DNA of 64,000 bases from Splendidivirga corallicola (GTDB lineage: Bacteria > Bacteroidota > Bacteroidia > Cytophagales > Cyclobacteriaceae): contig JAUJEA010000001.1 of the NCBI GenBank assembly GCA_030442035.1, forward strand, positions 124,001-188,000. Reading direction: 5' to 3'. Of this stretch, positions 51,713 to 62,400 are shown piece after piece (within the stretch, counting starts at the first letter, position 1; the number at the start of each line of letters is the position of its first letter). A program made the position numbers and the translations under genes. Below the pieces are notes generated by a model. That model saw only the letters and a list, made by a program, of their open reading frames with translations, was not told the DNA's origin and did no database searches.

Positions 51713-52660
51713 CTAGTTGTTTTCTCGATGGGAAATATTCAGATATTCAAGATACCTATTGTACAAATGTCCGGCTTGTAAATAAGCAGATTGAGGGCTC
51801 ATAAAATGTGAAAACTCAAAAGTAATAGCTTGTTCTATTCCTGTCTTTTCTGCCAGCTGCAATTTCCTCCAAAGCTTTTCCCATTTAATTGGAAGGAATT
51901 TGATGGGCATATCCCGGTCGAACGTTTCCGAATTGGTCCAGCATCTTAATCCGTGTTTATCGGCCAGACTTTTGTTCATCCTTAGAAAATCTTCCAGATC
52001 TTCCATGTCCACATGACCGTCTTGAAAGGCAACAATATCCACGGCCTCTTTGATCCCTTGCAGTATTGCATCCCATTCTTTTCTGTGGATATCCAGTGCT
52101 ATGCCGCTTTCCTTCCTGGCCTGTGTGGTATATTGACTAACATTCCTTGGTCCGTCAATATAAGGTGAAATTAAGACTGGAAGGCCATCCGAAACTGCTT
52201 TGCAATGTGTACCCAATCGGTTATATAGCGGGATAATATTTTTTATTCTTCTACTGCACTCTTGTGAAAGATACCAACCCTTAAACGCAGGCATATCTCC
52301 ATAAGACCTCCAGGTTTCCTCAATCACGTAATGATTGATTTCTACTTCTTTTTCATAATCACCCTGCAGCCAATATTTTCCGGAATCATATAAACCAAAG
52401 TAAAAAGCCATGTCATACTTCTCGCTTAATTCAAGAAACATCTTGACAAGATCCACAGGTGGTTCCCATGAGCCCATTTTTTTTTGTAGAAACCTGGAGG
52501 GATAGGTAAGCCATTGCTTATAACCGCTTCGGATCAAAATAACCATATCAATTCCTGCTTTTTTCATGAAGTCGAAATCCCGATCCCACTCTTCCCTGCC
52601 CCAGTTTTGATGTGGAATATCATGACTTATTTCATCTAAAAATGTACCTTTGATTTTCAT
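51713..52660 (-). CDS. DUF4434-family glycoside hydrolase-like protein
   Basis: 315 residues, no signal peptide seen. IKGTFLDEISHDIPHQNWGREEWDRDFDFMKKAGIDMVIL is the DUF4434 opening of a TIM barrel, GLYDSGKYW and KGWYLSQECSRRI give acidic residues suited to a retaining or inverting site, and VAFQDGHVDMEDLEDFL follows. DUF4434 relatives are predicted glycosidases. Follows the symporter on the minus strand (84 bases), so it likely acts on the transported sugar. Confidence 0.82.
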   Translation of the reverse strand: MKIKGTFLDEISHDIPHQNWGREEWDRDFDFMKKAGIDMVILIRSGYKQWLTYPSRFLQKKMGSWEPPVDLVKMFLELSEKYDMAFYFGLYDSGKYWLQGDYEKEVEINHYVIEETWRSYGDMPAFKGWYLSQECSRRIKNIIPLYNRLGTHCKAVSDGLPVLISPYIDGPRNVSQYTTQARKESGIALDIHRKEWDAILQGIKEAVDIVAFQDGHVDMEDLEDFLRMNKSLADKHGLRCWTNSETFDRDMPIKFLPIKWEKLWRKLQLAEKTGIEQAITFEFSHFMSPQSAYLQAGHLYNRYLEYLNISHRENN

Positions 52661-52744
52661 CTATTTATATCGTGCGCTAAAGTTCCTTCTCCTTATTTTT
52701 CACATTCGTCATTTGTAGGTTTCATTGACTATGATCCTAGTCCG

Positions 52745-54583
52745 TCATTTCACATGTTTTAATCTGTTATACCAATTCATTTTCAGAAAAATTGAACTCA
52801 CGACAAAAATGAACAAGCCGATAAAAAAAGATTGATGATCCTTGATCAGTAAATACATAGGCATAATAACCATAGTCATTTGCCAGATGATACCTACTAC
52901 CACATTTACCATGTTCTGCTTAAACTCGTTATTTCTTCTAAACTTAGGATCCTCTCTGACCAATTCCTCGTATACGGGTTTCCAAAACCCCCATGGCCTT
53001 GTTTGTCTGTAGAATTTCTTCAAAGTTTCCATATTCTCCGGTTTAGTCAGATACGTGCCCACTATACAAAAAGCGATTGACATCACCAGAATGGCTGGAA
53101 AAATATAGATATCAATAACTCCGGGAAACCAAAGCCTGATCGAGGGAGGAAGTACGGTTGAGCCAATCAGGCCTCCAAGCATACCAAAGAAATATCCATA
53201 ACCATTGAATCTCCACCAGATCCATTTCAATACATTTGCAGCCGCATAACCACCATACAAAGAGGCGGTTATCCACAGGGTAAGCGAATTAAGGGAGCCT
53301 GCAAAAAAACCGAATACGATCCCTATCAGTACCAGGGCTATAGAGGACAAATAGCTATAGGAAACCAGCTTTTTATCGGAAGCCTTGGGGTTTATATACT
53401 TCTTGTACAAATCATTTACCAAATAAACGGGGGCAGCATTGATGAAAGCGGCAAAAGTTCCCATAAAGGCAGCCAGCAAACCAGCCAATAAAAGTCCCTG
53501 GAATCCGATAGGTATAAATCTTTTGATAGCCAAAGGCAGTACTGTTTCGAAATCCATGTTTGATCCTTGAGCAATAATTTCAGGTCTCAGGAAAACAAGG
53601 GCAAGTACTGCAAATCCTGCAATCATCAAATACCTCGGAAAGAACAATACCAACGGTGTTAATCCACTCATTTTAGCCGCCTCGGAGGGATTTTTAGTTG
53701 ATAATATTCTTTGCATGTCGTAGCTCGGAACGGGACCTGCGAGACTCGAAAAAATACCTTTGAAAAGCATAAGCATGATCAAAGGTCCAAATAGTCCAAA
53801 TCCATCGGTAGCAATCTTATCATTAAGTGCAGGAATTTTATCCGACCAGTCAAGTTCCAGTTGCCATCCAAAGAACAGATTTCCCCAATTATCCGGAACA
53901 GCCTCCTGAACCTGAACCGGGGTGATCAAACGATAGGCAATAACGGCCACTACTATACAGGAAATTGTCATGATTACAAACTGAAATATTTCGGTAGCCA
54001 CCACACTATAAAAACCACCCTTCAATGTATAGATCGTCGTGATGGCTATGATGACCAAGGCATAAGTTTGTGGTGATGAAATTTCAATCCCCAAAAAAGA
54101 CATGGAAAGATCCCACTGAAAGAATATAGCAGCGAATTTTCCAATACCTTCAAAAAAGTAAGCAATAAACCCTACTACAGAGATTAAAGCGAATATAACA
54201 ACAATGATGTGTGATAGTTTCCCTCCTTGCTCATCACCAAATCGAAAGGTTATCCATTGGGCACCTGTCATCACACCGGATCTTCTCATCCATATGGCCA
54301 GGAATACCATGACAAATATTTGATTCCAAACCGGCCATAGCCAAGGTATCCAGGCACTTTTCAAGCCATAAATAAAACATATTGTTACACTCCACATGAC
54401 CCCGGAAATATCGAACATACCAGAGGCATTGGATAAGCCCAGAAAATACCATTTAATACTATTTCCACCTAAAAAATAGGATTCGAGGTTTTTAGAAGCC
54501 CTTTTTGAAAGCCAGAAGCCTACGAATAGCGTTCCGATCAAGTACAATACGATAACAGCGAGATCAATCCAGCTTAATTGCAT
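52745..54583 (-). CDS. Sodium:solute symporter (SSS family)
   Basis: 612 residues from ATG 54583 (MQLSWIDLAVIVLYLIG); the longer frame starts with TTG. About 13 membrane segments, with FWLSKRASKNLESYFLGGNSIKWYFLGLSNASGMFD and GFQGLLLAGLLAAFMGTFAAFINAAPVYLVNDLY characteristic of SSS. Imports a sugar or organic anion with Na+. First gene of the minus-strand half of the ROK locus, divergent from the regulator; 145 bases of shared intergenic DNA. Confidence 0.93.
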   Translation of the reverse strand: MQLSWIDLAVIVLYLIGTLFVGFWLSKRASKNLESYFLGGNSIKWYFLGLSNASGMFDISGVMWSVTICFIYGLKSAWIPWLWPVWNQIFVMVFLAIWMRRSGVMTGAQWITFRFGDEQGGKLSHIIVVIFALISVVGFIAYFFEGIGKFAAIFFQWDLSMSFLGIEISSPQTYALVIIAITTIYTLKGGFYSVVATEIFQFVIMTISCIVVAVIAYRLITPVQVQEAVPDNWGNLFFGWQLELDWSDKIPALNDKIATDGFGLFGPLIMLMLFKGIFSSLAGPVPSYDMQRILSTKNPSEAAKMSGLTPLVLFFPRYLMIAGFAVLALVFLRPEIIAQGSNMDFETVLPLAIKRFIPIGFQGLLLAGLLAAFMGTFAAFINAAPVYLVNDLYKKYINPKASDKKLVSYSYLSSIALVLIGIVFGFFAGSLNSLTLWITASLYGGYAAANVLKWIWWRFNGYGYFFGMLGGLIGSTVLPPSIRLWFPGVIDIYIFPAILVMSIAFCIVGTYLTKPENMETLKKFYRQTRPWGFWKPVYEELVREDPKFRRNNEFKQNMVNVVVGIIWQMTMVIMPMYLLIKDHQSFFIGLFIFVVSSIFLKMNWYNRLKHVK

Positions 54584-54677
54584 GGCCAACAGTTATTTAC
54601 ACTTTACTACATTGTTGAACAGGAAGATATAAGACATAAAATCGATTCTATTTAAGAAATATTTTTAATTATATCAA

Positions 54678-54721
54678 TCAAGTAAATAAAATATTTTATT
54701 TATTATTGTCAAGTAAATAAA
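54678..54721. promoter_or_regulatory. Candidate ROK operator between symporter and regulator
   Basis: An 18-bp perfect palindrome AAATAAAATATTTTATTT (54684-54701) is overlapped and followed by two direct copies of TCAAGTAAATAAA (54678-54690 and 54709-54721), spaced 31 bases, about three helical turns. It lies in the divergent spacer, ending 11 bases before the ROK start. Confidence 0.6.
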
Positions 54722-54731
54722 CTCATCTAAC

Positions 54732-55949
54732 ATGATCAATAAATTGCTTGGAAAAGGTCTTGATGTTGAATCCACCAAAAAGCTTGACCATAAAAAAGCA
54801 ATCGTCAAGCTCCTTATTGACAATGAGAACACCATCCCGGAGATATGTCAGCATCTTCAGTTAAGTGTACCCACAGGCACTAAACTTATCCAGGAATTAT
54901 TGGATGGGGGTATTCTGCATAACCTTGGTAAAAAGGACGATGCAATCACTTCAGGCGGCAGAAGGCCAAAACTCTATGGAGTTAATACAAAAGATTATTT
55001 CATTATAGGTGTGGATATTCAGTTGCAAGAAATCAATATTGCCATACTGAACATGAAAAATGAGCTGGTCAAAAAGACCAGGTATACCTCATACAATCTC
55101 CAAAACAGCAAGGAATGCCTTCAGACGACTATCTCAATTATTGCAGATGAAATCAAGGCATTTGATATTGACAATAACAATATTTTAGGTATGGGTGTGG
55201 GAATCACTGGAAGAGTGAAAATTGCTACGGGTGATAGTTATAACTTCCTGCATATTGATAACAAGCCACTTTCACATCACTTCAAGGAATCGTTTGATTG
55301 CCCTGTTTACGTTGAAAACGACACCATGATTATGACCCTTGGTGAGCAATCTTTCGGACTGGGACAACAGCTAAGAAATTTTGTGTTTGTAAATCTAAGC
55401 AAAGGGTTAGGCCTTGGTATTATCTCAGAAGGAACCTTGCACACTGGCAAATCAGGTTATGCAGGAGAGTTTGGTCATACTCATTTTTTTGATAATAACC
55501 GCTTATGCATTTGCGGTAAAAAAGGATGTCTTGGCACGGAAGTTTCAGGACATGGCATGGAGGAAATATTCTATGAAAAAATTCAAAAAGGAGAACAATC
55601 AAAATTAAATCCTGCTGATTTCAAGAAAAGGATAAACTATCATCAAATAGTGAATGCAGCTATTGAGGGAGACATGACTTGTATGGAAATTATTCAGGAT
55701 CTGGGATTTAACCTTGGAAAAAGCCTGGCCGGCATTATCAATCTTTTGAATCCTGAAGCCATCATTCTTGGAGGAACCTGTGCTGAAGCAGGAGATGTAT
55801 TGAAACATTCGATACAAAGCGGGTTACAGCGATTTGCTTTGCCTATGCCATTGAAAGATTGTCAGATTATCATTTCCGAATTAGGGGCTAAAGCTTCTTT
55901 GATCGGAGCAGGACGCCTGGTATTAAATGAGATCTTAAACAATGGGTGA
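54732..55949 (+). CDS. ROK-family transcriptional regulator
   Basis: 405 residues: N-terminal winged helix-turn-helix (KKAIVKLLIDNENTIPEICQHLQLSVPTGTKLIQELLDGG), then a ROK sugar-binding domain with DTMIMTLGEQSFG, YAGEFGHTHFF and the zinc motif CICGKKGCLGTEVSG. ROK regulators repress sugar genes and release DNA on binding the sugar or its phosphate. Divergent from the symporter and upstream of the FAD oxidoreductase and epimerase, it is the likely controller of the locus. Confidence 0.93.
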   Translation: MINKLLGKGLDVESTKKLDHKKAIVKLLIDNENTIPEICQHLQLSVPTGTKLIQELLDGGILHNLGKKDDAITSGGRRPKLYGVNTKDYFIIGVDIQLQEINIAILNMKNELVKKTRYTSYNLQNSKECLQTTISIIADEIKAFDIDNNNILGMGVGITGRVKIATGDSYNFLHIDNKPLSHHFKESFDCPVYVENDTMIMTLGEQSFGLGQQLRNFVFVNLSKGLGLGIISEGTLHTGKSGYAGEFGHTHFFDNNRLCICGKKGCLGTEVSGHGMEEIFYEKIQKGEQSKLNPADFKKRINYHQIVNAAIEGDMTCMEIIQDLGFNLGKSLAGIINLLNPEAIILGGTCAEAGDVLKHSIQSGLQRFALPMPLKDCQIIISELGAKASLIGAGRLVLNEILNNG

Positions 55950-56107
55950 TGCCCTACCATCATTCCTAAATGCAAGTAACAATAACAAAAAACTGATATC
56001 CAATATGTATGTATTTCTTCTCAGGACCAATGGATGAGAATTGATCCATAGTAAAAGACTGGAACTGTCAGGATATAATGAAGGATCCAAAATTTCAATA
56101 TAATATT

Positions 56108-58006
56108 ATGTTGTTCCCCCGAATAAACTATCAATGTCTGATTGTTGCGCTTTCCATTGGCAGCATCATGAGTTGTTCAAATCCCAAAACCGTTGAAACC
56201 GAACTACTGATTGTTGGTGGTGGCACATCTGGTTTTTCTGCAGCCATTCAGGCAGCAAGGCAAGGTATCCAAGTAACCATAGTGGAAGAAACACACTGGT
56301 TGGGAGGAATGCTTACTGCGGCGGGTGTGAGTGCTACAGATGGCAATCATAAATTACCCTCTGGCATCTGGGGAGAGTTTCGATCTGAATTGTACAATCA
56401 TTATGGTGGATCAAAAGCAGTGGCCACGGGTTGGGTAAGTAACACACAGTTTGAACCCTGGGTCGGTGATAGCATCATGAAAGCCATGGTTGCTAAACAT
56501 CCGAACATCACTGTTTTCTATGGATATCATATCATTTCAGCAAGCAATCAAAATAACAAAGTTACCGGTGCCGTATTTGAAAATGAAGAAGGTCAAAAAT
56601 TAATAATCAATAGTGCTATAGCCATTGATGCCACTGAGTTAGGGGATCTTATGGCACTGGCTGGTTGTGAATATACCTTGGGTCAGGACGACCGGATGGA
56701 GACGGGTGAACCTTCAGCCTCAGATAAGTCAACTCCATTCATTCAGGACCTGACTTACGTAGCTGTATTAAAAGACTATAGTCCTGAAAAAGCTCCTCTT
56801 GTTATTTCACCAGTTAATTTTGACTACACTGAATTCCTTGGTACCTGCACCGCCTATGAATCCAATGAGTTTCCTGGAAAACACACCAGAGAACAGCTAA
56901 TTACCTACGGACAACTTCCCAATAAACACTATATGATCAATTGGCCAATCAGAGGAAATGATTCCTATATGAACCTGGTTGAACTGACATATGAAGAAAG
57001 GCAAGAGAGGTTGAAAGAAGCCAAAGAAAGAACTTTGGCTTATGTTCATCTCTTACAAACCGAATTAGGATTTGAAAATCTTGGTTTAGCTTCTGGCTTC
57101 AATACGGCAGACAGTCTTGCGATTATTCCTTATCATCGGGAGGGCCGGAGATTGCGGGGGATGGTGGATTTTAGATTGGACGATCTTTTGTTCCCTTTTC
57201 AGGATGAGGAGAGAGCGCTTTACAAACAAGGCATTTCCGTTGGAGATTATCCTTTGGATCATCACCACGATAAAAATGAGCTGGTAGTTCCGGAAAAATT
57301 TCCAAGCATCCCTTCTTTTAATGTTCCATATGGTTCATTGGTTCCTCAAAGTATAGATGGTTTATTAGTCGCTGAAAAAGGAATTTCGGCTAGTCATGTA
57401 GTTAATGGATGTACACGACTTCAGCCTTGCGTTATGCTTACGGGTCAGGCTGCCGGTCAGGCCGCTGCTATGTGCATACTTAACCGAGAACAACCTAGAA
57501 GTCTCAATCTAAGAGCATTGCAGCAAGGATTACTGGAAGCCGACTGCTGGTTAATGCCATTTGTTGACATTAATCCTGGTGATGAATATTTCCAATCAAT
57601 TCAACGTGTTGGCTTAGCCGGTTGGATGCGCGGAGAAGGAATATCCGTGGGCTGGGCAAATGAGACCAGGTTCTACCCCGATTCAATGGTCACAAGGAAA
57701 GCACTGATAGAAATCTTAAGAAGAATAGACGATAAGATTGAATTGAGTGAAGATCAGCAAAATACGGATCAAGCCATCACAATTAATAATTTTCTGGAAC
57801 TGGCCTTTGAAATGGTCCCGTCCGATGATGAAAATAGTGGTAAACAACAGCCTATTGAATATTTCATAGGTAAAAAATTAATTGAGCCTCTGTGGCGCGA
57901 AAAAACAGAAGAGGTCATACGACGCAAAGATCTCGCGTTGCTTTTAGATCAGATATTTCAACCTTTCCAGTACGATCTCTTTTTAAAGGATTCAATAATC
58001 AAATGA
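56108..58006 (+). CDS. FAD-dependent oxidoreductase, lipoprotein type
   Basis: 632 residues from ATG 56108 (ATG 56078 also possible); a lipobox (SIGSIMSC) precedes the enzyme. LLIVGGGTSGFSAAIQAARQGIQVTIVEETHWLGGMLTAAGVSATDG is the FAD-binding Rossmann fold with Gly motif, and IAIDATELGDLMALAGCEYTLGQDDR and GLLVAEKGISASHVVNGCTRLQPCVMLTGQAAGQAAAM complete the family pattern (FAD_oxidored). Its substrate is probably a sugar derivative. It overlaps the epimerase gene by ATGA, so translation is coupled. Confidence 0.88.
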   Translation: MLFPRINYQCLIVALSIGSIMSCSNPKTVETELLIVGGGTSGFSAAIQAARQGIQVTIVEETHWLGGMLTAAGVSATDGNHKLPSGIWGEFRSELYNHYGGSKAVATGWVSNTQFEPWVGDSIMKAMVAKHPNITVFYGYHIISASNQNNKVTGAVFENEEGQKLIINSAIAIDATELGDLMALAGCEYTLGQDDRMETGEPSASDKSTPFIQDLTYVAVLKDYSPEKAPLVISPVNFDYTEFLGTCTAYESNEFPGKHTREQLITYGQLPNKHYMINWPIRGNDSYMNLVELTYEERQERLKEAKERTLAYVHLLQTELGFENLGLASGFNTADSLAIIPYHREGRRLRGMVDFRLDDLLFPFQDEERALYKQGISVGDYPLDHHHDKNELVVPEKFPSIPSFNVPYGSLVPQSIDGLLVAEKGISASHVVNGCTRLQPCVMLTGQAAGQAAAMCILNREQPRSLNLRALQQGLLEADCWLMPFVDINPGDEYFQSIQRVGLAGWMRGEGISVGWANETRFYPDSMVTRKALIEILRRIDDKIELSEDQQNTDQAITINNFLELAFEMVPSDDENSGKQQPIEYFIGKKLIEPLWREKTEEVIRRKDLALLLDQIFQPFQYDLFLKDSIIK

Positions 58007-59196
58007 TGACTGACTTTTCCAAATCGTTCCTTGAAGAGCGGATTACCCTGTACAAACAAGACTTATTGAATGATATCGTTCCATTTTGGATTAAGCATGC
58101 TGTTGATCATGAAGATGGGGGATTTACTTTTTGCTTAAATAGAGATGGTGGCATTATCGATACGGATAAAGGAATTTGGCAAACTGGTCGGTTTACATGG
58201 CTACTGGCAACGCTGTGCAATGAAATTGAACCAAAAGAAGAATGGTTAAGTCTAGCCAGGCATGGTGCAAACTTCCTGGACAGGTATGGGTTCGATGAAG
58301 ACGGAAAGATGTTTTTTATTGTAGACAAAAAAGGAAACCCGGTCAGAAAAAGGCGTTATGCTTACTCTGAATCCTTCACTGCTATAGCTAACGCTGCATT
58401 GTACAAAGCGACCAAGGAGGAGTTTTATGCGGAACGGGCTATGCAGCTCTTTCATAATTACCGTAAACTCATCCATGAACCGGGTATTTTTCCTCCTAAA
58501 TTCTCGATGCACAGAAATATGAAAGGTATTGGCACCTTGATGATAGGCATTGTGACTGCCCAGGAGCTAAGGAAAAACCTCAACGACACAACATATACTC
58601 AATACATTCATAGTTGCATTGATGAAATCAGTCAAAATTTTATGAAGAGCGAATTTGAGGCACTGATGGAAAATGTTGCGGCTGATGGGTCATTTATAGA
58701 TCATTTCGATGGCAGAATACTTAATCCAGGTCATGCACTGGAAGCTGCCTGGTTTATTTTAGAGGAGGCCAGGGTCAATCACCATAATCCCAGCTTGATT
58801 GAATTAGGAACTACTATTCTCGATTGGATGTGGCGTTGGGGCTGGGATCAGGAATATGGTGGCATATTTTACTTCAGGGATGTCAAAGGACTGCCGGTTA
58901 CTGAGTACTGGCATGATATGAAATTTTGGTGGCCACAAAACGAAGCAATTATTGCCACATTACTGGCATATGAACTCACGCAAGATCCAAAATATGCAAA
59001 TTGGTATCAGCTCATTCACGACTGGGTTTTTGAACATTTTCCTGACCGGCAATATGGTGAATGGTTTGGTTACTTGCACCGGGATGGTCGATTATCCACA
59101 CCGCTGAAGGGAAATATTTGGAAGGGCCCATTTCACATTCCGCGAATGTATCTCATGGCCTGGCAAATAATGGAAAGGATAAAGGAAAAATTTTAG
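58003..59196 (+). CDS. N-acylglucosamine 2-epimerase (AGE) family protein
   Basis: 397 residues. The start is ATG 58003, which overlaps the preceding stop as ATGA; a second ATG (58006) follows. It is an alpha/alpha barrel with QTGRFTWLLATL, RFAYSES-type YAYSESFTAIAN, LNPGHALEAAWFI and MKFWWPQNEAIIATL. AGE enzymes interconvert N-acetylglucosamine/N-acetylmannosamine or epimerise cellobiose and mannose-type sugars. The earlier in-frame start at 57892 lies inside the oxidoreductase gene and was rejected. Operon partner of the FAD enzyme. Confidence 0.93.
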   Translation: MMTDFSKSFLEERITLYKQDLLNDIVPFWIKHAVDHEDGGFTFCLNRDGGIIDTDKGIWQTGRFTWLLATLCNEIEPKEEWLSLARHGANFLDRYGFDEDGKMFFIVDKKGNPVRKRRYAYSESFTAIANAALYKATKEEFYAERAMQLFHNYRKLIHEPGIFPPKFSMHRNMKGIGTLMIGIVTAQELRKNLNDTTYTQYIHSCIDEISQNFMKSEFEALMENVAADGSFIDHFDGRILNPGHALEAAWFILEEARVNHHNPSLIELGTTILDWMWRWGWDQEYGGIFYFRDVKGLPVTEYWHDMKFWWPQNEAIIATLLAYELTQDPKYANWYQLIHDWVFEHFPDRQYGEWFGYLHRDGRLSTPLKGNIWKGPFHIPRMYLMAWQIMERIKEKF

Positions 59197-59420
59197 GCTA
59201 TCAGGTATGTATGATGAGCCGGGTCCGTATACAATATTTTAACTCATTCCATGATCACATGCCAGTAATCGCCTCCCCACTTCGTAAGTTCTTCTTTCTT
59301 ATATCTCAAATAACGTGTGGCCATAGGATATCCTTGATAGGAAATTAACATAATAGCTATAGATGGAATAAAAAAGAATACCTGTTGCCTCAAACCCATT
59401 AAACTTTAAACTTAAATCAA

Positions 59421-59428
59421 TAAATTTG
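59421..59428 (+). promoter_or_regulatory. Candidate -7 box of purL
   Basis: TAAATTTG fits the Bacteroidota TAnnTTTG box and lies 45 bases before the purL ATG. A clear -33 TTTG is not seen at the usual distance, so the assignment is tentative. Confidence 0.4.
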
Positions 59429-59473
59429 CGGGCGAAAAGAAGACCCTGTTAAAATTTCATCAAACGATTCAAT

Positions 59474-62400
59474 ATGATCCTATTCTTCAAGAGTACTCCC
59501 ACCAAGTTTTATGCCGTAGGTACCAACACTGAAACCTCAGAGAATGATCTTGAAAAGTTAATCTGGTTATTCGGGAATGCACAGACGATAAACCAGCAAA
59601 GCCTCGCCGGGTATTTCATTGGCCCAAGGAAGGAGATGATCACGCCCTGGAGCACGAATGCTGTTGAGATTACGCAAAATATGGGCATCGAGGGTATAGA
59701 ACGTATTGAAGAATTTGAGCAGGTTGAAAACGATAAGGCTTCTTATGATCCTATGCTTCAGTCGTTATACCAAAATTTGGATCAGACATTATATACCATT
59801 GAAAAACAGCCCGATCCGATTATCCATATTGATGACATAGCTTCATACAATCAACAAGAAGGCCTGGCCTTAAGCAACGATGAAATTAGTTACTTGGAGG
59901 AAGTAAGTCAGAAAATTGGAAGAAAGCTTACCGACAGTGAAGTATTTGGATTTTCTCAAGTCAATTCGGAGCATTGCAGGCATAAAATTTTCAACGGCAC
60001 ATTCATTATTGATGGTAAGGAAAAAGAGGCTTCTCTTTTCCAGTTAATCAAAAAAACTGCAAAACAAAACCCGAACCGATTGGTTTCAGCCTATAAGGAT
60101 AACGTGGCCTTTATCCAGGGACCAACAGTAGAGCAATTTGCACCGAAAACACAGGATAAACCGGACTATTTTGAAACGGAAGATATTGAAACAGTTCTTT
60201 CCTTGAAAGCCGAGACACATAATTTTCCAACCACTGTCGAACCTTTCAATGGTGCCGCTACCGGTTCCGGGGGTGAAATAAGAGATAGAATGGCCGGGGG
60301 CACAGGGAGCATACCGTTAGCTGGAACCGCTGTTTACATGACCTCCTACTCAAGACTGGAAGAAGGACGTGACTGGGAGTCAAAGACCACATCCAGAAAA
60401 TGGTTATATCAAACACCAATGGAAATCCTTATCAAGGCATCCAATGGTGCCAGTGATTTTGGAAATAAGTTTGGTCAACCACTCATATCCGGCAGTTTAT
60501 TAACTTTTGAACATTTTGAGAATGATAAGAAATATGGGTTTGATAAGGTGATCATGCTGGCCGGTGGAGTCGGTTATGGCAAAGCAACCGGCAGTTTAAA
60601 AGAAACACCGGGAGAGGGAGACAAAATTGTCGTTCTAGGCGGTGACAACTACAGAATTGGTATGGGAGGCGGTGCTGTATCGTCAGTAGCAACTGGCGAG
60701 TTTGATAACAGTATTGAGTTGAATGCGGTACAGCGTTCCAATCCGGAAATGCAGAAAAGGGTATGCAATGCCATTCGGGCTTTAGTAGAATTAAAGCATA
60801 ATCCAATTGTTTCTATCCATGATCATGGTGCCGGTGGGCATTTAAATTGTCTTTCGGAACTTGTGGAAGAAACCGGAGGCACAATAGACCTCAATAAACT
60901 TCCGGTAGGTGATCCGACACTTTCTGCCAAAGAAATCGTTGGTAATGAATCCCAGGAACGTATGGGACTTATTATGAAAGAGGGGGACATTGAACTTCTG
61001 GATAAAATAGCTAACAGAGAAAGGGCACCACTTTACATAGTTGGCGAAACTACCGGCGATCAACATTTTAAATTTGAAGACAAAAAGAACGGGGCCAATC
61101 CTATTGATTGGAGTTTGGAACATATGTTTGGAAAACCTCCAAAGACCATCCTCGAAGATAAAAATACGGTTCAAAACTTTGAAGAAGTTCAATACGATCC
61201 TACCTTGATCGAGCATTACCTTGAGCAGGTACTGCAACTGGAATCCGTAGCTTGTAAAGATTGGCTAACCAATAAGGTGGATCGCTGTGTAACTGGCAAG
61301 GTCGCTAAACAGCAGAATGCCGGTCCCCTACAGTTACCGCTCAATAATGTTGGTGTTATGGCGATTGATTACAGAGGCAAAAAAGGAGTGGCCACCTCAA
61401 TCGGCCATGCACCTGTGAGCGCATTGATCGATCCTTTAGCTGGATCGACCTTATCGATTGCCGAGGCACTAACGAATATTATCTGGGCACCTATAGAAGG
61501 AGATTTAAAGGGCATTTCATTGAGTGCCAATTGGATGTGGCCGGCCAAAAATGAAGGAGAAGATGCTCGTCTATATGAAGCAGTAGAGGGAGTAAGTGAT
61601 TTCGCCTGTGCCTTGGGAATTAACATTCCAACAGGAAAAGATTCGCTTTCCATGACTCAAAAATATAGTGATGGCGATACCGTATATGCACCTGGCACGG
61701 TAATCATTTCTGCAGTTGGTGAGGTCTCAGATATCAATAAGATTGTTGAACCTGTTCTGATAAATCAGGTCCATACTTCTTTTATTTATATTCCATTTTC
61801 CAAGGATAGCTACAAGCTAGGTGGAAGTAGCTTTGCCCAGGTTGTCAACAAACTTGGTCAGGCTGCTCCTGGTGTGATAGACGCCGACTATTTTGCAAAC
61901 TGTTTCAACACCATTCAAGGATTAGTAAAAGATGAACTGATATTGGCTGGTCATGATATTTCTGCTGGTGGACTCATTACTACACTTTTAGAAATGAATT
62001 TTTCCAATGCCCAGAACGGCATAGTCGTTGATCTCAATGGTATTGATGAAGAAGACACCGTCAAACTTCTATTCAGTGAAAATCCTGGTGTGGTAATCCA
62101 GGTATCTCAATTGGATAAGGTTAAAACTCACTTGCAAAAAAATAATGTTGTTTATCATAAAATCGGGACTCTACAGTCCGAAAGAAAACTGAGTATCGAC
62201 CATCGTACCCAAAAATTAAACCTGGATATTGACACGCTTAGAGATAAGTGGTTTAAAACATCTCATTTACTCGACAGAAAACAAAGTGGTGAGCATTTTG
62301 CTGATACCCGCTTTGAACATTACAAAAAACAACCACTTGTTTATCAATTCAAAGAGGATTTCTCCGGCAAATTTGATCAATATGGTATCAGTGCAGACCG

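Noticed and set aside
57892-58002. N-terminal extension of the epimerase
   Set aside because: It lies inside the FAD oxidoreductase gene in another frame; the ATGA overlap at 58003 gives the usual start.
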